Shown here: piece by piece, positions 34,932 through 44,223 of the stretch
Layout of the letters: each line of letters opens with the position of its first letter
Numbering within the stretch: the first letter of the stretch is position 1
Assembly (NCBI RefSeq): GCF_018531425.1
Contig: NZ_JAHBOI010000003.1
Span: 1-64,000 of the forward strand
Direction of reading: 5' to 3'
Source: Paenarthrobacter sp. DKR-5
GTDB taxonomy: Bacteria > Actinomycetota > Actinomycetes > Actinomycetales > Micrococcaceae
DNA: 64,000 nt
Translations under genes and position numbers: made by a program
The notes under the pieces: model-generated
Database searches by the model: none
What the model was told of the DNA's origin: nothing
The model's input: the letters and a program-made list of their open reading frames with translations, nothing else

Positions 34932-36677
34932 CTAGGGCAGCATCCAGCCCAGGACGGGGGTGGACTGCAGGAACGCCAGGGTGCACAGCACCAGCAGCAG
35001 AGCCGCGCTCCACCCGATTACCTTACGCAGAATCACCGATTCCTGGCCGTCAAGGTTGACCGCCGTGGCGGCGATGGCGAGGTTCTGCGGGCTGATCAGC
35101 TTGCCGACGACTCCGCCGGAGGTGTTGGCCGCGACCAGCAGGTTCGGGTCGATGCCGGCCTTGATCCCTGCGGTCTGCTGCAGCTTGGCGAACAGCGCGT
35201 TGGCGGAGGTGTCCGATCCGGTCACGGCGGTGCCCAGCCAGCCCAGCACGGGGGAGAGGAAGGCGAAGAAGCTGCCGGTGCCGGCCAGCCAGGTGCCGAT
35301 CGAGACGGTCTGGCCGGAATTGTTCATCACGTAGGCCAGTGCCAGCACCGTGACGATCGTCAGGCCCGCCCAGCGCATCTTCACGATGGTCCGCCAGATT
35401 TCCAGCACCGCGTCGCCGACGGTGAGGCGGAAACGGCCGCCGTCGTCGTGCTTGGCGTACACCGCCGCGACGATCAGGCCGGTGATCAGCAGCAGGGTGC
35501 CGGGGCTGGAAAGCCACTGGAAGACGTACACGGTCGAGGACACCGGCTTGCCCTCGCCGTTCACCAACGCGTCGTGCAGGATCGGCCACGGGATCTTCAC
35601 GTCCGTCGCCGCCAGGAACGCGGGCAGGTCCACCCCGAGCTTCCAGAGCTTGGCGACGCCGAAGACCACGATCACGAGGAAGTACGGGAACAGGGCCAGC
35701 CAGGTGCGCGAGGGCGTGAGGCCGTCCGGGGCGGTCCGTTCGGCGACGGCCACGCTGCCGGTGCCGGCCGCGTGGGAGCCGCCGGAAACCGACGCGCTGC
35801 CGGCGCCGGAGGCGGCGAGCGCCGCACCCATCCGCTCACGGGCCGCCGCGCTGCCGTTGGGGGACCAGACGCGGAAGAACAGGACCGCGGCGCCGAGCCC
35901 GGCGAGCGAGGCGACGATGTCGCTGAGTTCGTAGGAGAAGAAGTTCGAGCAGAGGAACTGGGTCAGTGCGAAGGAGAAGCCGACGGCGAGCCCGGCGGGC
36001 CAGCAGTCCCTGAGGCCCTTGCGGCCGTCCAGGATGAAGAGCAGGACCAGCGGCACGAAGGTCGCCAGCAGCGGGGCCTGGCGGCCGACGATCGAGCCGA
36101 TGTCGGTGGCGTGCAGCCCGGTCAGCCCTGCGGCGGTGGTGATCGGGATGGCCATCGCGCCGAAGGCCACCGGAGCGGTGTTCGCCACGAGGACGGCGGC
36201 CGCGGCGCGCAGCGGGGGCAGCCCGAGGGCGAGCAGCATGGTCGCGGTGATCGCCACCGGGGCGCCGAACCCGGCGAGGGCCTCGAGCAGTCCGCCGAAG
36301 CAGAACGCGATGAGCACCGCCTGCAGTCGGACGTCGCCGCCGCCGATCACGTCGAAGACCCGGCGCAGGTCCTCGAAGCGGCCGCTGAGGACGGTGACCT
36401 GGTAGAGCCAGACCGCCATGACCACGATCCACAGCACGGGGAACGCGCCGAAGACGCCGCCCTGCGACGCGGACAGCACCGCCAGGGCCGGGGGCATGTG
36501 GAACGCGACGATGCCGACCACCAGCGCGACCACCAGGGCGAAGGCGCCGGCGACGTGGGCCTTCGCCCTCACGAAGGCCAGCAGGACGAAGAAGGTGAGC
36601 AGCGGCAGCAGGCCGACGATGGCCGACCAGGCCACGCTGTTCAGCACCGGGTTGGTGCTGGGGGTGAAGTGGTCCAC
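34932..36677 (-). CDS. lctP: L-lactate permease (581 aa)
   Basis: A large polytopic membrane protein of the LctP/GlcA family importing lactate or glycolate with protons. Family segments include LLEALAGFGAPVAITATML, VANTAPVAFGAMAIPI, LGWLGTAVTGSDTSANALF and VAANTSGGVVGKLISPQ. The GTG start at 36677 follows GTGGAGGAAC. A Gly/Ala/Ser-rich cytoplasmic loop lies mid-protein. First gene of the leftward lactate unit; two operators lie 44 and 58 bases upstream. Confidence 0.93.
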   Translation of the reverse strand: MDHFTPSTNPVLNSVAWSAIVGLLPLLTFFVLLAFVRAKAHVAGAFALVVALVVGIVAFHMPPALAVLSASQGGVFGAFPVLWIVVMAVWLYQVTVLSGRFEDLRRVFDVIGGGDVRLQAVLIAFCFGGLLEALAGFGAPVAITATMLLALGLPPLRAAAAVLVANTAPVAFGAMAIPITTAAGLTGLHATDIGSIVGRQAPLLATFVPLVLLFILDGRKGLRDCWPAGLAVGFSFALTQFLCSNFFSYELSDIVASLAGLGAAVLFFRVWSPNGSAAARERMGAALAASGAGSASVSGGSHAAGTGSVAVAERTAPDGLTPSRTWLALFPYFLVIVVFGVAKLWKLGVDLPAFLAATDVKIPWPILHDALVNGEGKPVSSTVYVFQWLSSPGTLLLITGLIVAAVYAKHDDGGRFRLTVGDAVLEIWRTIVKMRWAGLTIVTVLALAYVMNNSGQTVSIGTWLAGTGSFFAFLSPVLGWLGTAVTGSDTSANALFAKLQQTAGIKAGIDPNLLVAANTSGGVVGKLISPQNLAIAATAVNLDGQESVILRKVIGWSAALLLVLCTLAFLQSTPVLGWMLP

Positions 36678-36720
36678 GGAGTTCCTCCACGTTGAGACAA
36701 CGACTGAGACGAGCAAGTGA

Positions 36721-36745
36721 TGGTCTGACCACAATGGTCGGACCA
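36721..36745. promoter_or_regulatory. Two adjacent FadR/LldR-type operators upstream of lctP
   Basis: TGGTCTGACCA (36721-36731) and TGGTCGGACCA (36735-36745) each fit TGGTnnnACCA as near-perfect palindromes, 14 bases centre to centre. The close spacing should allow cooperative binding of dimers. Confidence 0.85.
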
Positions 36746-36834
36746 CGGAAGTGTAGCGCAGATCTCAGTGGTCTTGTGACCGGCCTCACGGAGTGGCAGG
36801 GTGTTGGAAGTGGTGGCCGTCACGTGGTCTACTA

Positions 36835-36845
36835 TGGTCAGACCA
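36835..36845. promoter_or_regulatory. FadR/LldR-type operator upstream of lldE
   Basis: TGGTCAGACCA, the same pattern as the two sites near lctP, ends 26 bases before the lldE ATG. Its position overlapping the probable start of transcription predicts direct repression of lldEFG. Confidence 0.82.
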
Positions 36846-36871
36846 CATCCAAATCCGGCCGGAAGGCTGCC

Positions 36872-37675
36872 ATGAGAATCGCTCTCTTCGCCACCTGCAT
36901 CGTGGATGCCATGTACCCGCGGACAGCCCGGGCCACCGTGCGCCTCCTGGAGCGGCTGGGGCACGACGTCGTGTTCCCGGCGGGCCAGGCATGCTGCGGA
37001 CAGATGCACGTCAACAGCGGCTACCTGAAGGAAGCCGTGCCCGTCGTCGCCAATCATGTGGCGGCCTTCGAAGCGGAGGAGTACGACGTCGCCGTCGCAC
37101 CGTCCGGTTCCTGCGTCGCCTCCGTCAAGCACCAGCACCCGATGGTCGCCCGCTCCTGCGGCGACGCCGCGCTGGAGGCCCGGGCCACCGCCGTCGGCGC
37201 CCGGACCTACGAGCTCTCCGAGCTGCTGGTGGATGTGCTCGGCGTGACCGATGCCGGCGCCCAGCTCGGTTCCTACTTCCCGCACCGGGTCACCTACCAC
37301 CCCAGCTGTCACGGCATGCGGCTGCTGCGGCTGGGGGACCGGCAGGCGCAGCTGCTGCGCAGCGTCCGCGGGATCGAGCTGGCGGACCTGCCCGAGGCGG
37401 ACCAGTGCTGCGGGTTCGGCGGCACGTTCTCGATGAAAAACGCGGACGTCTCCTCCGCGATGCTGGCGGACAAGGCCGCCAACATCGCAGCCACCGGCGC
37501 GGAACTGTGCACCGGCGGGGACGCGTCCTGCCTGATGCACATCGGCGGCGGCCTCTCGCGGCAGGGGAGCAGCATCACTACCTTGCACTTGGCCGAAATC
37601 CTCGCCAGCACCGAGGAATCCCCGGTCTCCGTCACCGGGGACGTGCGCGTCTCCACCGGAAGGGCGGCACGATGA
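36872..37675 (+). CDS. lutA: LldE/LutA, lactate utilisation Fe-S protein (267 aa)
   Basis: Carries two CCG-domain sets (GQACCGQM with GSCVASVKH; YHPSCHGMRLL with QCCGFGGTFS), ligands for an iron-sulfur cluster in the LutABC L-lactate oxidising complex. The ATG at 36872 follows CCGGAAGGC; open frame further upstream crosses the operator and is not family-like. The stop overlaps lldF in ATGA. Confidence 0.93.
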   Translation: MRIALFATCIVDAMYPRTARATVRLLERLGHDVVFPAGQACCGQMHVNSGYLKEAVPVVANHVAAFEAEEYDVAVAPSGSCVASVKHQHPMVARSCGDAALEARATAVGARTYELSELLVDVLGVTDAGAQLGSYFPHRVTYHPSCHGMRLLRLGDRQAQLLRSVRGIELADLPEADQCCGFGGTFSMKNADVSSAMLADKAANIAATGAELCTGGDASCLMHIGGGLSRQGSSITTLHLAEILASTEESPVSVTGDVRVSTGRAAR

Positions 37676-39195
37676 GCTCGACCTTCCTGGGCATGCCCTC
37701 GCTGCCGGTCTTCGGCTCCGGCAACCTGCACGCCGCCGAATCCTTCCCCAAGGCCGCGCACCGGGAGCTCGGCAATGCGCAGCTGCGCGCCAACCTTGGC
37801 CACGCGACCCACACCATCCGCGACAAGCGGCTCAAGGTGGTCTCCGAGCTGCCGGACTGGGAGCAGCTGCGCGATGCCGGCAGCGCCATCAAGCAGTCCG
37901 TCATGGCGCGGCTGCCGGAGCTGCTGGAGGAGTTCGAAGCAAACTTCACGGGCGGCGGCGGCGTGATCCACTGGGCCCGCGACGCCGCCGAGGCCAACGA
38001 GATCGTGGCCGGACTGGTGCGTGCGACCGGCGAGACCGAAGTCGTCAAGGTCAAGTCCATGGCCACGCAGGAAATCGGCCTGAACGAGTACCTCGAAGAG
38101 CAGGGCATCGCCGCATTCGAGACGGACCTCGCCGAGCTGATCGTCCAGCTCGACCACGACAAGCCCAGCCACATCCTGGTCCCCGCCATCCACAAGAACC
38201 GCACCGAGATCCGCGACATCTTCCTGCGGGAGATGCCCGGCGCGGACCCGGAGCTGACGGACACCCCCGCGGTTCTGGCCATGGCGGCGCGGGCGCACCT
38301 GCGCCGGAAGTTCCTCACCGCCAAGGTGGCCGTCTCCGGCGCCAACTTCGCGCTCGCGGACTCGGGCACTCTCGCCGTCGTCGAGTCCGAGGGTAACGGC
38401 CGCATGTGCCTCACGCTGCCGGAAACGCTGATCACGGTGATGGGCGTGGAGAAGCTGCTGCCGGGCTGGCAGGACCTCGAGGTGTTCATGCAGCTGCTCC
38501 CGCGCTCCTCGACCGGGGAGCGGATGAACCCGTACACCTCGCTGTGGACCGGCGTCACCGAGGGCGACGGGCCGCAGAATGTGCACCTGGTGCTGCTCGA
38601 CAACGGCCGCAGCGCGGCGCTCGCGGACGAAATGGGCCGCTCGGCCCTGCACTGCATCCGCTGCAGCGCCTGCATGAACGTGTGCCCGGTGTACGAGCGC
38701 ACCGGCGGCCACGCCTACGGCTCCACCTACCCCGGGCCGATCGGCGCCATCCTCTCCCCGCTGCTCACCGGCATCGAATCCGAGGAAAACAGCTCCCTGC
38801 CCTATGCGTCCTCGCTCTGCGGCGCGTGCTACGACGCGTGCCCGGTGAAGATCAACATCCCGGACATCCTCGTGCACCTGCGCAGCGTGGACGTGGACAG
38901 CAAGCGCGGCAAGAAGAAGCTGCCCAGCCAGATGGACGTCGGCATGAAGGCAGCGTCCTGGGCGCTGTCCTCCGGCAAGCGGCTCGGACTCGTGGAAAAG
39001 GGCCTGCCGCTGGGCCGGCTCGCCGCCGGTCCGGACAAGAAGATCACCAAGCTGCCCGGCATCGCCGGCGGCTGGACGCAGAGCCGGGACATTCCGGCGC
39101 CGCCGTCCGAGTCGTTCCGCAGCTGGTGGGCCACGGAACACAAAGCCACGGAACACAAGACCGACACCCACAAGACTGAAGGGGAGCAGGCATGA
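37672..39195 (+). CDS. lutB: LldF/LutB, Fe-S cluster oxidoreductase of lactate utilisation (507 aa)
   Basis: The N-terminal LutB domain has SMATQEIGLNEYLEEQGI and ETDLAELIVQL. The ferredoxin-type motif CIRCSACMNVCP and a second one, CGACYDACPVKINIPD, are near the C-terminus. With LutA and LutC it oxidises L-lactate to pyruvate. The C-terminus ends in a hydrophilic Lys/His/Thr tail (HKATEHKTDTHKTEG) with a short repeat, unlike the core. Start and stop both overlap neighbours (ATGA). Confidence 0.93.
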   Translation: MSSTFLGMPSLPVFGSGNLHAAESFPKAAHRELGNAQLRANLGHATHTIRDKRLKVVSELPDWEQLRDAGSAIKQSVMARLPELLEEFEANFTGGGGVIHWARDAAEANEIVAGLVRATGETEVVKVKSMATQEIGLNEYLEEQGIAAFETDLAELIVQLDHDKPSHILVPAIHKNRTEIRDIFLREMPGADPELTDTPAVLAMAARAHLRRKFLTAKVAVSGANFALADSGTLAVVESEGNGRMCLTLPETLITVMGVEKLLPGWQDLEVFMQLLPRSSTGERMNPYTSLWTGVTEGDGPQNVHLVLLDNGRSAALADEMGRSALHCIRCSACMNVCPVYERTGGHAYGSTYPGPIGAILSPLLTGIESEENSSLPYASSLCGACYDACPVKINIPDILVHLRSVDVDSKRGKKKLPSQMDVGMKAASWALSSGKRLGLVEKGLPLGRLAAGPDKKITKLPGIAGGWTQSRDIPAPPSESFRSWWATEHKATEHKTDTHKTEGEQA

Positions 39196-39815
39196 GCGCC
39201 CGCGACGACATCCTCGCCCGGATCCGGTCCGCCCTCCAGGACACCCCGGAGGCGCCGGAGATCCCGCGCGGGTACCGGCAGGACTCCGGCCTCGGGGAAG
39301 ACGAACTGGTCGAGCTGCTGGTGGACCGCCTGATTGACTACAAGGCGCAGGTCGTCGTGGTGCCCGAGGCCGAGCTGCCCGCAACCCTCGCCGGGCTGCT
39401 CGCCGGCGCGTCGAGCGTCGTGGTGCCGGAAGGGCTCGACGGCGGGTGGCTGGCCGGGTTCGACGACGGCGACGTACGGGTCGACTCGGCCGCGGCCCCC
39501 CTGGCTGTCACTGAGCTCGACGCCGTCGACGCCGTGGTGACGGCCAGCGCCGTCGCCGTCGCCGAGACCGGCACGATCATCCTGGACGGCAGCCCCAACC
39601 AGGGCCGCCGGGCCATCAGCCTGGTCCCGGACCACCACCTGTGTGTGGTGCGCGCCGCGGACATCGCCGGCATCCTGCCCGAGGCGCTGCGCCGGATCGA
39701 GGGCACGCGCCCGCTGACCATGATCAGTGGTCCGAGCGCCACCAGCGACATTGAACTCGAGCGGGTTGAGGGAGTCCACGGCCCGCGCAGGCTCGACGTG
39801 GTCATCACCCGCTAG
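39192..39815 (+). CDS. lutC: LldG/LutC, lactate utilisation protein C (207 aa)
   Basis: LUD-domain protein: MSARDDILARIRSAL at the start, AETGTIILDGSPNQGRRAIS in the middle and MISGPSATSDIELERVEGVH at the end are family hallmarks. Third subunit of the LutABC complex. Its TAG overlaps the stop of the convergent LacI gene (CTAG shared), so there is no room for a terminator between them. Confidence 0.93.
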   Translation: MSARDDILARIRSALQDTPEAPEIPRGYRQDSGLGEDELVELLVDRLIDYKAQVVVVPEAELPATLAGLLAGASSVVVPEGLDGGWLAGFDDGDVRVDSAAAPLAVTELDAVDAVVTASAVAVAETGTIILDGSPNQGRRAISLVPDHHLCVVRAADIAGILPEALRRIEGTRPLTMISGPSATSDIELERVEGVHGPRRLDVVITR

Positions 39816-40873
39816 AGATCGGTGCTCCGGCGCAGCACCACTTCGCCGTGCACCGGGCCGGCGCCGTCGTCGTCCGCTCCGTTCAGGGCGGCTTCGACCG
39901 CGCGGCGGCCGATGTCGGCCAAGGGGAGGCGGACCGTGCTCAGCGCGGGAAGGAAGTCCCGGAGCGTCTCAATGTCATCGAAGCCCGCCACCGCCAGGTC
40001 CTCCGGGACGTACAGGCCGGCCTGGCGGAAACCGGCAATCGCGCCGATGGCCATCACGTCGTTGACCGCGAAGACGCAGGGGCGCGCGTCGCCGCGGGTG
40101 GGTCCGTCCTTTCCAGCGTCGCCCGCTTCTGCCAGCCGCAGCGCAGCCGCATAGCCGCCGTCGCGGTTGAAAGCGGTCCGGTGTACCTGCGCCGGTCCGG
40201 CTCCGGCGGCCGCCAGCCCCTCCTGGAAGCCGGCCAGCCGTTCGTCCGAGGTCGTGAGTCCCTCCGGACCGGCGAGCACCAGGAAGTTCCGGTGCCCGGC
40301 CTCCACCAGCCGCCGCGCCAGCAGCCCGGCGAGTTCGGCGTTCGGGACCCGGACGCTGCCCAGGTTCTTCCGGGGCTCCGCGCCGACCACGGGCTGGCCG
40401 ATGGACACGACCCTTCCCCCGTTGGCGCAGTAGCGTTCGATCTCCTTGGCCAGCAGACGGTTGTCCTCCTCCTGGCCGGGCGCCTTCGTTCGGGTTCCGG
40501 CAATGATGATCGCGTCCGCCCGGCGCGCCGCGAACGTGGCGACCGCGGCCTGCTCCTCCAGGGGCGTACCGCCGGTGCTGGCCAGCAGCGTCACCTTGTT
40601 CCGCTCACGGGAGGCGTCCTGCACCCCGCGGGCGATGCTCGAGAAGTACGGATCCGAGATGTCGTGGACCACGAGACCGAGCAGGCCGGTGCTCGAGCGC
40701 GCCAGGGCCTGCGCCTGGGCGTTGGGGACGTAGCCGAGTTCGAGGGCGGCCTGCCGGACTCGTTCGGAGACCTCGGGGCCGGGGCGCCGCGAGGAGCCGT
40801 TGAGGACGCGGGAGGCGGTGGCCGGGGAAACGCCGGCCAGGGCGGCGACTTGCTGCAGGGTGCTCGCGGGCAC
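39812..40873 (-). CDS. LacI family repressor of the DUF993 cluster (353 aa)
   Basis: The HTH is LQQVAALAGVSPATASRVLN, followed by the sensor domain with IGAIAGFRQAGLYVPEDLAV and VAGFDDIETLRDFLPALSTV. The GTG at 40873 is preceded by GGAGGTAAC, a near-ideal ribosome site, and places the HTH at residue ~5 as expected; the ATG at 40903 is the alternative. Divergent from the Gfo/Idh gene, with two similar operators between them. Confidence 0.88.
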   Translation of the reverse strand: MPASTLQQVAALAGVSPATASRVLNGSSRRPGPEVSERVRQAALELGYVPNAQAQALARSSTGLLGLVVHDISDPYFSSIARGVQDASRERNKVTLLASTGGTPLEEQAAVATFAARRADAIIIAGTRTKAPGQEEDNRLLAKEIERYCANGGRVVSIGQPVVGAEPRKNLGSVRVPNAELAGLLARRLVEAGHRNFLVLAGPEGLTTSDERLAGFQEGLAAAGAGPAQVHRTAFNRDGGYAAALRLAEAGDAGKDGPTRGDARPCVFAVNDVMAIGAIAGFRQAGLYVPEDLAVAGFDDIETLRDFLPALSTVRLPLADIGRRAVEAALNGADDDGAGPVHGEVVLRRSTDL

Positions 40874-40926
40874 GTTACCTCCGGGGTCGAGAGTTGCTGC
40901 CATTATCGCACCCGGACAGGGGTATT

Positions 40927-40988
40927 GGAATGCGCTTGCCATCGGCGCCCTGCTGCGGCACCATGGGACGAAGCGGAATGCGCTTTCC
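40927..40988. promoter_or_regulatory. Two LacI-type operators between the repressor and the Gfo/Idh gene
   Basis: GGAATGCGCTTGCC (40927-40940) and GGAATGCGCTTTCC (40975-40988) share 13 of 14 positions and are near-palindromic around a central CGC. They lie 48 bases apart, a spacing that would allow a repression loop controlling both directions. Confidence 0.7.
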
Positions 40989-41036
40989 GACACTCAGAAA
41001 GGCCCGGCAACGGGCCCGGCACAAACGGAGACAAGT

Positions 41037-42215
41037 ATGGGCACCGGACACGCTTCGACGACGAAGACGCTGCGGATCGGCATGAACGGCATCACCGGAC
41101 GGATGGGGTACCGGCAGCACCTGCTGCGCTCCATCCTTCCGCTGCGGGACTCGGGGCTGACGCTCGAGGACGGGACGAAGGTGGCCGTGGAGCCCATCCT
41201 GGTGGGCCGCAATGAGGAGAAGCTGTGCGAGCTCGCCGAGCTGCACAAGGTGGCCGAGTGGACCACCGACCTGGACGGCATCATCGAGGACCCGACCGTG
41301 GACATCGTGTTCGACGCGTCGATGACCAACCTGCGTGCGGCCACCCTGAAGAAGGCGATGGCGGCGGGCAAGCACATCTACACCGAAAAGCCGACCGCCG
41401 AGACGCTCGAAGAGGCCGTGGAACTGGCCCGGCTGGGCAAGGAAGCGGGCGTGACCGCCGGCGTCGTGCACGACAAGCTCTACCTTCCGGGCCTGGTCAA
41501 GCTCCGCCGGCTGGTGGACGAGGGCTTCTTCGGCCGCATCCTCTCGCTGCGCGGCGAGTTCGGCTACTGGGTGTTCGAGGGCGAGCACCAGTCCGCCCAG
41601 CGTCCCTCCTGGAACTACCGCAAGGAAGACGGCGGCGGAATGGCCACGGACATGTTCTGCCACTGGAACTACGTCCTCGAGGGGATCATCGGCACCGTCA
41701 AGAGCGTCAGCGCCAACACCGTCACCCACATCCCGGTCCGGTGGGACGAGAACGGCAACGCCTACGCCGCCACCGCGGACGACGCCGCCTACGGCATCTT
41801 CGAGCTGGAAACCCCTGCCGGGGACCCGGTACTCGCCCAGATCAACTCATCCTGGGCAGTGCGCGTGTATCGGGACGAGCTCGTCGAGTTTCAGGTCGAC
41901 GGCACCCACGGCTCCGCCGTCGCCGGGCTGAACAAGTGCGTTGCGCAGCAGCGCGCACATACCCCGAAACCGGTGTGGAACCCGGACCTGCCGGTGACCG
42001 AATCCTTCCGCAGCCAATGGCTGGAGGTGCCGGCCAACGCGGACCTGGACAACGGCTTCAAGCTGCAGTGGGAAGAGTTCCTGCGCGACGTCGTTGCCGG
42101 CCGCGAGCACCGCTTCGGCCTGCTCTCCGCAGCGCGCGGCGTCCAGCTCGCCGAACTGGGCCTGCGCTCCTCGGCCGAGCGGCGCACGCTCGACATCCCG
42201 GAGCTCCAGCTGTGA
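41037..42215 (+). CDS. Gfo/Idh/MocA family oxidoreductase (392 aa)
   Basis: NAD(P)-dependent sugar or polyol dehydrogenase. The Rossmann motif is unusual (RIGMNGITGRMGYRQHLL). The conserved EKPT follows KHIYT, and MATDMFCHWNYVLEG occupies the catalytic His region. Such enzymes oxidise or reduce a ring hydroxyl, often C3 of glucosides or inositols. It is first of three tightly linked genes; the stop overlaps the next start in GTGA. Substrate unknown. Confidence 0.85.
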   Translation: MGTGHASTTKTLRIGMNGITGRMGYRQHLLRSILPLRDSGLTLEDGTKVAVEPILVGRNEEKLCELAELHKVAEWTTDLDGIIEDPTVDIVFDASMTNLRAATLKKAMAAGKHIYTEKPTAETLEEAVELARLGKEAGVTAGVVHDKLYLPGLVKLRRLVDEGFFGRILSLRGEFGYWVFEGEHQSAQRPSWNYRKEDGGGMATDMFCHWNYVLEGIIGTVKSVSANTVTHIPVRWDENGNAYAATADDAAYGIFELETPAGDPVLAQINSSWAVRVYRDELVEFQVDGTHGSAVAGLNKCVAQQRAHTPKPVWNPDLPVTESFRSQWLEVPANADLDNGFKLQWEEFLRDVVAGREHRFGLLSAARGVQLAELGLRSSAERRTLDIPELQL

Positions 42216-43387
42216 GCCTGCACCTGCCGCTCCCGGACGGCTCCTTCGAACACTACGAACCGCAGCCCGCGACGGCGTGGGAACGGCCCGCGGCTGCGTT
42301 CACGGCACGCCGCGCCTACGCTGCGGCGCACGTCGTCCCGTCGGTCACCGCGGAGAACGTGGCCGGTGCGCCCGCCGTCATCGACTGGGATTCCACCCTG
42401 GCTTTTCGCCATGAACTCTGGTCCTACGGGCTCGGTGTCGCCGACGCGATGGACACCGCGCAGCGCGGGATGGGCCTGGACTGGGGCGCCACGCAGGAGC
42501 TGATCAAGCGCTCGGCCAAGGAGGCTGCCGCGGCCGGCGGGGACCTGGCCTGCGGCGCCGGCACGGACCAGCTGGACCCGGCCGTCTTCAACCCGGCCTC
42601 CTCGCGGGCACTCGACACCGTGCTGGCCGCCTACCGGGAGCAGGCCGACGTCGTCGCCTCCTCCGGCGCCACGGTGATCCTGATGGCCTCCCGTGCTCTG
42701 GCCCAGGCGGCGCGCGGGCCCGAGGACTACCTGCGGGTCTACTCGGCGCTGCTGGCGGAGGCCGACCGGCCGGTCATCCTGCACTGGCTGGGCACCATGT
42801 TCGATCGTGCCCTCGCCGGCTACTGGGGCTCGGACGACGTCGAAGCAGCCACGGAGACGTTCCTGCAGCTGATCCGCGCCTACCCGGACAAGGTCGACGG
42901 CGTGAAGGTCTCGCTGCTGGACGCCGACCACGAAATCCGGCTGCGGCAGGCGCTGCCGGCCGGCGTGCGGCTCTACACCGGGGACGACTTCAACTACCCG
43001 CAGCTCATCCAGGGCGACGGGACGCACCACTCGGACGCACTGCTGGGCATCTTCGCGGCGATCGCCCCCGTGGCGTCGGCCGCCCTGCAGGCCTATGAGG
43101 CGGGGGAGGACCGGCGCGGCTACGAGCTGCTCAAGTCCACCGAGACGCTCGGCCGGCACATCTTCCAGGCGCCGACGTATTTCTACAAGACCGGAGTCGC
43201 GTTCCTGTCCTGGCTGAACGGCGCGCAGCCGGGCTTCCAGATGGTGGGCGGCCTGCACGCGGGCCGCTCGGTGCTGCATCTGTCCGAGCTGTTCCGGCTC
43301 GCGGACAAGGCCGGGCTGCTCAAGGACCCGGACCTCGCCGCCGCCCGGATGCAGGCGTGGCTCGGCGTGAACGGCGCGGCCCGATGA
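42212..43387 (+). CDS. DUF993 / dihydrodipicolinate-synthase-like TIM-barrel protein (391 aa)
   Basis: The family is annotated as DUF993 and distantly related to DapA-type aldolases. Features are DWDSTLAFRHELWSYGLGV, RPVILHWLGTMFDRALAGYW, DGVKVSLLD (a Lys on a barrel strand, possible Schiff-base residue), TGDDFNYPQLIQGDG and HLSELFRLADKAGLLKDP. The GTG start overlaps the dehydrogenase stop; the stop overlaps the isomerase start. Probably cleaves or rearranges a keto-sugar made by the dehydrogenase; this is inference from gene order. Confidence 0.82.
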   Translation: MSLHLPLPDGSFEHYEPQPATAWERPAAAFTARRAYAAAHVVPSVTAENVAGAPAVIDWDSTLAFRHELWSYGLGVADAMDTAQRGMGLDWGATQELIKRSAKEAAAAGGDLACGAGTDQLDPAVFNPASSRALDTVLAAYREQADVVASSGATVILMASRALAQAARGPEDYLRVYSALLAEADRPVILHWLGTMFDRALAGYWGSDDVEAATETFLQLIRAYPDKVDGVKVSLLDADHEIRLRQALPAGVRLYTGDDFNYPQLIQGDGTHHSDALLGIFAAIAPVASAALQAYEAGEDRRGYELLKSTETLGRHIFQAPTYFYKTGVAFLSWLNGAQPGFQMVGGLHAGRSVLHLSELFRLADKAGLLKDPDLAAARMQAWLGVNGAAR

Positions 43388-44223
43388 GCGACCTGTCGCG
43401 CCTGTCGCTGAACACAGCCACCACGAAAAGATGGACCCTGGAACAGGCAGTCGCCGGGTGCGTCGCCGCCGGCATTCCCGCCGTCGGACCCTGGCGGGAC
43501 CGGGTGGCCGAAGCGGGCCTGGAGAACGCCGCGAAGATGATCCGCGATGCGGGCCTGCGCGTCTCCTCGCTCTGCCGCGGCGGGTTCCTCACCGCGGCCG
43601 ACCCCGAGGGGCAGCGGGCGGCGTTGGAGGACAACAAAGCCGCCGTCGTCGAGGCAGAGACGCTCGGCACCTCGGAGTTGTTCCTCGTCGTTGGCGGGCT
43701 GGCTCCCGGGGAAAAGGACATCGTGGCCGCCCGGCAGCGCGTCGCGGACAGGCTTGGCGAGCTCGTGCCCTTCGCCGCGGACCACGGCATCCGGCTGGTC
43801 CTCGAGCCGCTGCACCCGATGTACGCGGCGGACCGGGCACTGATCTCCACGCTGGGCCAGGCCCTGGACCTCGCCGCGCCCTACCCGGCGTCCGCCGTCG
43901 GCGTCGCGGTGGACACCTTCCACGTCTGGTGGGACCCGCAGCTGCAGGAACAGATCGCCCGCGCCGGAAGGGAAGGGCGGATCGCGTCCTACCAGGTCTG
44001 CGACTTCAACCTGCCCATCGCCGCCGATGCCCTGCTCTCGCGCGGCATGATGGGCGACGGCGTCATCGACTTCGCGACGATCACCGGCTGGGTCCGCGAC
44101 GCCGGCTACACCGGCGACATCGAGGTGGAAATCTTCAACCAGCAGATCTGGGACGCCGACGGGCACCAGGTGCTCGCCGCCATGAAGGACCGGTACGCCG
44201 AACTGGTGCTGCCGCACGCCTGA
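43384..44223 (+). CDS. Sugar phosphate isomerase/epimerase, AP-endonuclease-2-like (279 aa)
   Basis: A xylose-isomerase-like TIM barrel. RLVLEPLHPMYAADRALIST has a metal-binding Glu and His, VAVDTFHVWWDP a metal Asp and His, VCDFNLP follows, and DIEVEIFNQQIWDADG holds the last metal Glu. Such barrels do isomerisation, epimerisation, dehydration or beta-elimination on keto-sugars. Third gene of the cluster, coupled by ATGA. Confidence 0.87.
   Translation: MSDLSRLSLNTATTKRWTLEQAVAGCVAAGIPAVGPWRDRVAEAGLENAAKMIRDAGLRVSSLCRGGFLTAADPEGQRAALEDNKAAVVEAETLGTSELFLVVGGLAPGEKDIVAARQRVADRLGELVPFAADHGIRLVLEPLHPMYAADRALISTLGQALDLAAPYPASAVGVAVDTFHVWWDPQLQEQIARAGREGRIASYQVCDFNLPIAADALLSRGMMGDGVIDFATITGWVRDAGYTGDIEVEIFNQQIWDADGHQVLAAMKDRYAELVLPHA

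Noticed and set aside
34845-36695. 616-aa plus-strand frame opposite lctP
   Set aside because: Low-complexity Gly/Asp/Arg/Gln repeats; lctP on the other strand has clear membrane helices and family motifs.
39132-39183. Frameshift suspicion at the Lys/His/Thr-rich end of LutB
   Set aside because: The tail is short, repeats HK-T-E-like units, stays in frame and ends in an ATGA overlap with lutC, so it is a natural extension.
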